This document shows positions 57,560 to 64,000 of a DNA stretch of 64,000 nucleotides, one piece after another. The stretch's first letter is position 1, and every line of letters starts with the position of its first letter. The stretch comes from Jaltomata sinuosa (lineage: Eukaryota > Streptophyta > Magnoliopsida > Solanales > Solanaceae). Location: contig QJPP01003107.1 of assembly GCA_003996215.1 (NCBI GenBank), forward strand, positions 186,001 through 250,000, read 5' to 3'. A program made the position numbers and the translations under genes. The notes beneath the pieces were generated by a model. It worked only from the letters and a program-made list of their open reading frames with translations, had not been told where the DNA came from and searched no databases.

Positions 57560-59579
57560 GTTAAGAAGTCCGTAGGACTTCTAAAAAATGAATTTGGGTG
57601 AGTAAAACTCTCGATATCAAACTTGACATAAAGGAGTTGGTTTGGGACGTCACATTTTAAGGGTGTGTTGTGAAATGGGCAAAATTGGGTGGATTTCTGA
57701 GTTTCTGTCCCATTACACCTACTATAGCGGGTGACAGGCTGCTACTGCAATGCTGCTATAGTTGAGAAATTTTTGCTATAGCGGGAGTAAGAGTCGGCCA
57801 ACTCTGTTATAGCAGGAGGCTTCCGCTATGGCGGTGTCGCTATAGCGAGATTGGGTTGCTATAGCGGGATTAGTTGTTGTAAATGCAAAAACTTCTCGAA
57901 AAATGTTCAGTATTTCAAAAGAACATTTTGGGGCGGACTGTGGTAATTTTGGGCGGAAGTCCATTAATTTTCCACTGAAATTCTTCATTAAGGTAAGTAT
58001 TTTATCCCCGTAAACCAGTACTTCGATTCTTATGGCTTAGAATCATTAGTTACAGGCTTTAGGGAGGGTTTAACTTAACCTAAGTTGATTTTTTTGCGGT
58101 AAAAAGGGAATGTTAGGATGTAAAACCTTGGGTTCTTGGTTTAAGTTGTTTATTTAGGATTCCTTTATCGTAATTCACTAGTGTAACCATGGAATTGGTA
58201 GTAATTAGGTGCAACTATAGTGGGAAGGCCTTAGAACATGGTAAATGATCATGAAATTAGCCTTGGAGTTCAAGATTAAGTTGTAATTCGCAATATTATA
58301 GGTCATTTGGCTGATTATTATTACATTCTTATTCTAAAACCACAATCAAGCTAAGGTTGCAAGAAATCAGAAAGCTCCAGTCCAGTAGAGCATTCAGACT
58401 TGAATTAAAGTAAGTGATGGTTAAATTGTAACCCAATTGCATTATGTGTGCATTTTAACTATTTCACTAGTATTAATAGCTCAATACATGTTCAGGGAAA
58501 AAGGGAAGGAATGCTAAATGATATCTTAATGTCAGCATCATGCAACGAACTTGTTTTAAATGCTTGTTGGATGTACAAGTGTGCTTTGTATTCATTGTGG
58601 TTGCGATTGTTGTGATATCTATGATTTTTTTGTTCGTTCGGGTACCACACCTGGTACAGATTCTTCAGTTGGCTAGGGTACTATGTCTGATATAGGTTAT
58701 TCATCGATTGGTTCGGGTACCATGCCTGGTACAGATTCCATTATGTTTGGCTCGGGTACCATGCCTAGTACAGGTTTGTTTGGTATTATGTGTACTGGTT
58801 CCATAAGTGAATTAGGTTTATCTATTTTGATGATTATTATTACATGTTGGTCCATGAATGTCCGGGTTGGTGTGTTTAAGTGCTAAGGTGGTTTCTTGTG
58901 TAAATCGAAATTGCATGTTAAACACCATAGATGATGTCCTAGGGATCCTTGGGTGGTCCGAGTTACTTGAAGAGTGTGACGAAAATCGTACATGGTTTGT
59001 TAATTGTGGTTTTGGACATGTCTTATGTGGTTGTTAAATTATTGCTTATATTTACTTGACTTGATTTATACATGTTTTTCCTGTTTTACTAAGTTATGAT
59101 TGTATGTTCATATTTCGTATTTTGGAGTTGGCTGATGATCCTACCAGTACATTGTTGTTCTTGTGTACTGATACTGCATTTTCTATTCTTTTATTGAGTA
59201 TAGGGCATATTCTGATGGCTGTTGCGAGATCTCAGTTGTAGTTTAGATGACTTCTGAATCTAAGGGTGAGCTGCATCTTTTGGGCTACTATGGATTCTTC
59301 TGCTAGTTCTAGTCCTTTGTTTGGACTTAGACTTTTATTGTTTTGGGGTTACATCCCTGTCTTTCAGACTTGATAAGTAATTTTGGTACACGACTTTCAG
59401 ATTCTAGGGGATTATTTTTGCAGGTTTTTCTATTCTTTAAATTTCAGATGTGAATCTTGGTTTTATCTATTTAAATTGGTTTTAGCTATTTTGTTTTGGA
59501 TTAAGTGTTGGTTGGTTAATTGGTTCTCCCACAGGGGGTTTAGTGTGGGTTCCACTCACGGTGGTTTAGGTCGTGATAA
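57560..59579 (+). repeat. 5' LTR of element D (left edge uncertain)
   Basis: The right end GTCGTGATA is followed by AAG and a primer site. It contains a dense CTATAGCGG cluster (57720-57868) and GGTACC subrepeats (58638-58775), as in E-family LTRs. I could not see a clear TG start; 57560 is estimated from the distance between LTR start and cluster in E1 and E4. Confidence 0.6.
57720..57868. promoter_or_regulatory. CTATAGCGG word cluster, element D
   Basis: At least eight copies of CTATAGCGG/CGCTATAG-like words in both orientations within 150 bp, the densest cluster in the window. Confidence 0.5.
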
Positions 59580-59582
59580 AGA

Positions 59583-59594
59583 TGGTATCAGAGC
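59583..59594 (+). promoter_or_regulatory. Primer binding site of element D
   Basis: TGGTATCAGAGC, initiator tRNA-Met type, after the LTR end. Confidence 0.88.
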
Positions 59595-59859
59595 CTTAGT
59601 TTTGTTGATCTCATCATACCAAAATGGGTCTAGTTAAGTCTTGTGGAATGGTATGGAGACGTCTGTACTTTTCTTCGAAAGCTACAGGACTTTAGGAAAC
59701 TATATCTTCTTCCTTCTTTCGTGTTATAACTTGATTCCAATTGGTATCTGGTGATCCAAATTGGCATTTGACCTTCTTCATTCTTTGGTCTGCAGATAGT
59801 GAACATTCTATTAAATGGAGTGAGGGTAGCAACTCCAACAACATGATTGGTAGTTCATA

Positions 59860-61305
59860 GGTAAGGTAGGGGTAGGGAAGAAGGAGAGCCACACCCGCCA
59901 GGGGTGGAGCTCAGGTAGTGGCTGACCAGAGGCCAGCAATACCTCCCCCACCCCAAGATCATGTTGAGGAGGTTGAGGAAGTGCACGAGGATGGCACAAA
60001 ACTAGAGATGGTAGCACTAGTTCGAAGTGCATGTCTTCCACTTATGTCTTCTGAGGTTATTCAACAGGTGTGGTCATTCCTGAGTGGGTTGGCTGGTACT
60101 GGATCCACTCCCACTTGCTGGTTACTCAGGTTCTGGGTGCTCATCCTGCTACTGCTTTAGCTTCTAGGATGGATGAGGCCTCAGGTACAAATGCATTCTT
60201 CCATCTGGTGTTAGGCCCTGTCATGACCGTTACCAAGCATGAGTTGTTAACTGAGTTCTTGAAGATGAAACCTCCATCATTCCATGGTACAAAAGATGAG
60301 GATGCTTTTGAGTTCATCTTAGATTGCTATGAGAGGTTTCAAAAGTTGGGGATTGTACAATAACATGGGGTTGAGTTTGTGACTTTCCAAATGTAGGGTG
60401 ATGCCAATAAGTAGTTGAGGGCCCATGTGTAGTGTCATTCAACAGTTTTTCCTTCGATGACTTGGGCTCAGTTTCATGCCCTATTTTTGGAGAAGTATGT
60501 GCCCCGTACTGTGAGGGATAGCAAGAAGGATGGATTTCTAGTTCTTGAGCAGGGCAATATGTTTGTTCCAACTTATGAGGCTAAGTTTCATGCCTTGTCT
60601 CGCTGTGCCACCCAGCTATTAGGCACTGAGAAAGAGAGGATCCGATTGTATGTTAAGGGCCTGAATACTAAATTGCAGGTTCTATCTGTTCACATGACTT
60701 CTGCAGGGAAGAGTTTTAATGATGTGACTGACTATGTGAAGAAACTGGAGGGAGTTAAGCAAGTTGGGAAGGATAAGGTATTAGCCAAGAAGTCCCAGAG
60801 TGTGGATAATTTCACTGGTTCTTATTCTATAGGTCCCATCCAGTAGGTTCATTCGGCTCGTCCTATTTAGTCAGCCTTGCTAGCTTCTAATGGTAGTTAG
60901 TCAGGGGATATTCAGCAGTCTTCAGGTCCTAGAGGCTACGGGCTTCTTATGTTTTGGCCAGCAGGCCCTCTCTTGAGCGAGGTTGTTTTCATTATGGAGA
61001 TGTAGGTCACTTCGAGAGATAGTACCCTCTGAGGCAGAAAGGTAATCAGGTGCAGCAGCAGGACAAGGCTATGGTTCCAGCAGGTGAAGGTGGCAATGGC
61101 AGGGGCCATCCACAGGGTGGGCGAGGTAATAATCAGAGAGGCTATGGTGGTAACAGAGGTTATGGTAACACAGGGAAAGGTGGATCACAACCTGCTAGGG
61201 AGGTTGCCTGGATTGATGATAGAACTCACTATTATGCCTTCCCAAGCAAGTTTGAGGCCAAGGCATCCGATGCTATGATAACAGATACTATTCTCGTCTC
61301 TGAAT
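59860..61305 (+). pseudogene. gag of element D (broken)
   Basis: The proline-rich N-terminal part (AIPPPPQDHVEEVEEVHED) is followed by a frameshift near 60130. The capsid core continues: LKMKPPSFHGTKDEDAFEF, a stop at 60361, then FLEKYVPRTVRDSKKDGF, YEAKFHALSRCATQL and SAGKSFNDVTDYVKKLEGV. The nucleocapsid knuckle is degraded (FHYGDVGHFER, stop). A G/N/R-rich tail lies at 61080-61200. The same gag type as element B, so B and D are relatives. No start ATG was found in the right frame. Confidence 0.82.
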
Positions 61306-63105
61306 AGATAGCTTCTATTTTATTTGATCCAGGTTCCACTTACTCTTATGTATCTGTTAGATTTTCTTTGGGTCTGGATTTGATCTGTGATGTTATTGAT
61401 TCACCTATTCATGTTTCTACTCCAGTTGGGGAGTCTATGGTAGTGACCCATGTGTATCACTTATGCTCTATTGTGTTTATGGGTTTTTAGACATGGGTAG
61501 ATTTGGTCATATTGGATATGCTGGATTTTGATATTATTTTGGGTATGACTTGGTTGTCTCCTTATCACGCCGTTTTGAACTGTAATTCTAAGACAGTAAC
61601 TCTAGAGATGCCGAATATAAATAGACTAGAGTGGGAGGGTGTGTATAAGCCTAAGCCAGTGAAAATCATATTCTTTGTTTGGGCTAGAAAGCTAGTGGGG
61701 AAGGGGTGTCCAGGCTTCCTGGCTCATCTTCAAGATGTTAGTGCGGAGTCCCCTTCTATTGAGTCGGTCCTTATGGTTTCTGAGTTTCAGGAGGTATTTC
61801 TTGTGAATTTGCCTAGTATGCCTCCAGACAGGGCTTTTGACTTCTGTATAGATTTGGAGCTGGGCACTCGCCCAATTTCTATTCCTCCTTATCGAATGGC
61901 TCCGACAGAGTTGAGGGAACTTAAAAATTTAGCGACAAGAACTTCTTTATAAAGGACTTATACATCCCAGTGCTTTGCCTTGGGGTGCTCCGATCTTGTT
62001 TGTTAAAAAGAAAGATGGTAGCATGAGGATATGTACAAATTATAGGCAATTGAACAAGGTTACCATCCAGAACAAGTACCCCTTTCCCCGCATAGATGAC
62101 CTTTTTTACCAGTTGCAGGGTGCTTCAGTATTTTCCAAAATCGACTTGAGGTCAGGGTAATATCAGCTAAAGATTAGGCCTAAGGATATACCTAAGATGG
62201 CTTTCAGGACTCGATATGGGCATTATGATTTCCTGGTAATGTTGTTTGGGTTGACCAATGCGTCGACGGACTTTATGAGCTTGATGAATGGTTTTTTCAA
62301 GTCATTCTTGGATTCCTTTGTGATTGTATGTATTGATGACATTTTGATATACTCCAAGAGTAAGGAGGAGCGTGCATATCATCTTCGTATTGTCTTGGGA
62401 ATTTTGAAGGAAAAGAAGTTGTATGCAAAATTTTCAAAATGTAAATTTTGGTTATCTTTGGTTGTCTTCTTAGGGAATGTGGTCTCAGAAAAAGGGGTGA
62501 TGGTAGATCCCCAGAAGATTGAGGCGGTCAAGAATTGGGTTTGTCCTAGATCTGTGACTGTGGTTAGGAGTTTTGTGGGTTTTGTTAGCTATTATTGCAG
62601 GTTCGTCAAGAATTTAGTTTCTATTGCTACTCACTTGATAAGGTTGACCTAGAAGGAGGTACCATTTGTCTGGTCTGATAAGGTTTAGGAGAGATTCCAA
62701 AAGCTCAAGACACTTTTTACTACAGCTCCTATTCTATCACTACTAGTTGAAGGTAAAGATTTTGTTGTATTTCATGATGCTTCACATTTGGGTTTGGGTG
62801 CTGTGTTGATGGATGACATGAATGTCATAGCTTATACTTCAAGGAAGTTGAAGCCTCGTGAGAAAAACTACTCGATCCATGATTTAGAGTTGACAATGGT
62901 GGTATTTGCACTTAAGATCTGGTGGCACTATCTCTATGGTGTCAAGTGTGAGTTGTTCACAGACCATCGCAGCCTGCAATATGTGTTTACTCAGAGGGAT
63001 CTGAATCTGAGACAGAGAAGGTTGATGGAGTTGTTGAAATATTATGACATGACCATCCAGTATTATCCGGGTGAGGCCAATATGGTGGCAGATGCATTGA
63101 GATGA
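61306..63105 (+). pseudogene. Protease-RT-RNase H of element D (broken)
   Basis: Protease: LFDPGSTYSYVSVRF at about 61320-61365, then a stop near 61488, and DIILGMTWLSPYHAV. RT: PPYRMAPTELRELKN, a frameshift near 61930, then FVKKKDGSMRI, NYRQLNKVTIQNKYPFPRID, KIDLRSG followed by a stop (62158-62160), FLVMLFGLTNAS, and VIVCIDDILIYSK, where both catalytic Asp residues remain although the usual F/Y is Cys. RNase H: VVFHDASHLGLG, WHYLYGVKCELFTDHRSLQY and ANMVADAL, then a stop at 63103-63105. Five or more breaks overall. Confidence 0.88.
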
Positions 63106-64000
63106 AAAGCGGTAAGCATGGGCAGTTTGGCTTATTTGGGGGTGTCAAAGCGACCCTTGGCTAGAGATATGCAAACTCTAACATCCAAGTTCATGTAGTT
63201 GGGCATTTTAGAAAAAGGTGGAGTATTGTCCATTATTGAGGTTAAGTCCACATTTCTGGAGGAAATCAAGGCCAAACAGTCTAAGTATGTGCAATTGAAC
63301 AAGCTCTGAAACAAAGTGGTGTCTACTGAAACTTTGGATGCCACACTTGATGCGTGTGGGGTGTTGTGTTTTAAAGGGAGGATATGTGTCCCTCGGGTTG
63401 ATGACTTGGTTCAGAATGTGTTAGTTGAAGCTCGTGGTTTGTGATACTCTATTCATCCAGAAAAACCAAAATGTATCAGGACTTAAGGCAGCTTTATTGG
63501 TGGCCTGGGATGAAAAGGGACATAGTGATTATGTGTCCAAGTGTCATAATTGTGAGCAGGTGAAGTACGAACATCAAAGGCCTGCAGGTTTGCTTCAAAG
63601 TATTCCCATCCCTAAGTAGAAGTGGAAAAGAATAGCCATGGACTTCGTAGTAGGTCTTCGTAAGACCTTGAGAAAGTATGACTCAATTTGGGTCATCGGG
63701 GATAGACTAACTAAATCATCCCATTTCATTCCGGTTAAGGTAGATTATAGCTCCAAAAAGTTGGCCAAAAGTTACATCAAAGTGACAGTGAGGTTACATG
63801 GGGTGCCACTTTCCATTATTTTAGATAGAGGTACGCAACTTACTTCTATGTTCTGGAGCAGGTTACACGAGGAGTTGGGCAACCAACTTACTTTTAGCGC
63901 AGTCTTTCATCCCCAAACTGACGGACATTCGGAGAGGACAATTCAGGTGCTTGAGGACATATTAAGGGCATGTGTAATTGACTTTGGGGGACATTAGGAT
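63106..64000 (+). pseudogene. Integrase of element D, cut by the window edge
   Basis: Linker with SMGSLAYLGVSKRPLAR and several stops. The zinc-binding part is damaged: YSIHP is followed by frame breaks, though CHNCEQVKYEHQRP is readable. The DDE core at 63638-63997 is open with MDFVVGLRKTL, LDRGTQLTS and GHSERTIQVLEDIL, all three catalytic residues present. A TAG follows GGH at 63997. The C-terminus, chromodomain and 3' LTR would lie to the right of the window. Confidence 0.86.

Noticed and set aside
1..64000. tRNA, rRNA or intact host gene
   Set aside because: I looked for tRNA-like cloverleaf boxes, rRNA blocks and exon-like conserved protein stretches and saw none; tRNA-related motifs are all primer binding sites.

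Overview
This is eukaryotic nuclear DNA from a plant, most likely a eudicot and probably Solanaceae. That placement rests on familiarity with the retroelement types and is not proven. The window is AT-rich and I found no intact host gene, no tRNA or rRNA gene and no bacterial-style operon. It is almost entirely transposable elements, mostly Ty3/gypsy chromovirus-type LTR elements inserted into one another and decayed by stops, frameshifts and deletions.

Layout. Positions 1-1926 hold an unusual cassette: two inverted copies (1-286 and 1643-1926) of a promoter-bearing repeat enclose four tiny minus-strand ORFs whose stops and starts overlap or abut, and a tRNA-Met-type primer site lies just inside the right arm. 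Positions 2323-24820 are one nested block. Element B (Ty3/gypsy, minus strand) has a perfect AATAG target duplication. Its integrase region was split by element A (Ty3/gypsy, plus strand, 5047-14122), and its 5' LTR was split by a 3.6-kb solo LTR, C (21060-24692, perfect AAAGT duplication). Positions 24826-27998 are AT-rich and contain a 5'-truncated RTE-type LINE and a probable Helitron end. A solo LTR, E1 (27999-30616, perfect TTGAC duplication), and a Copia-like LTR follow.

Positions 31364-54951 form a second nested block. An LTR of a B-like minus-strand element was split by a Tat/Ogre-like element (32770-54081). That element was itself invaded by E4 (33085 onward), E2 and the deletion derivative G (41097-46185). 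The Tat/Ogre-like part keeps a gag fragment, a long 3' untranslated region with periodic hairpins and two adjacent tandem arrays (40-bp and 28-bp units), and a complete 3' LTR. Positions 54952-57400 include a decayed gene of the family annotated in plants as 'putative plant transposon protein'; a second copy lies on the minus strand at 36700-37990. Element D (Ty3/gypsy, plus strand) runs from its LTR (about 57560-59579) through gag, protease, RT, RNase H and most of integrase to the window edge.

How it fits together. The A, B, D and G proteins carry the parts of a Ty3 replication cycle (capsid, protease, RT/RNase H, integrase with chromodomain), but every copy is broken, so nothing here looks autonomous. 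Two observations deserve most attention. One is the inverted-promoter cassette at the left edge. The other is that unrelated LTR families, and the leaders of both transposon-protein genes, each carry a dense cluster of a short near-palindromic word (TCATCGCGATGA-like, CGCTATAGCGG-like or CCACGGACCGT-like) at comparable promoter-proximal positions.
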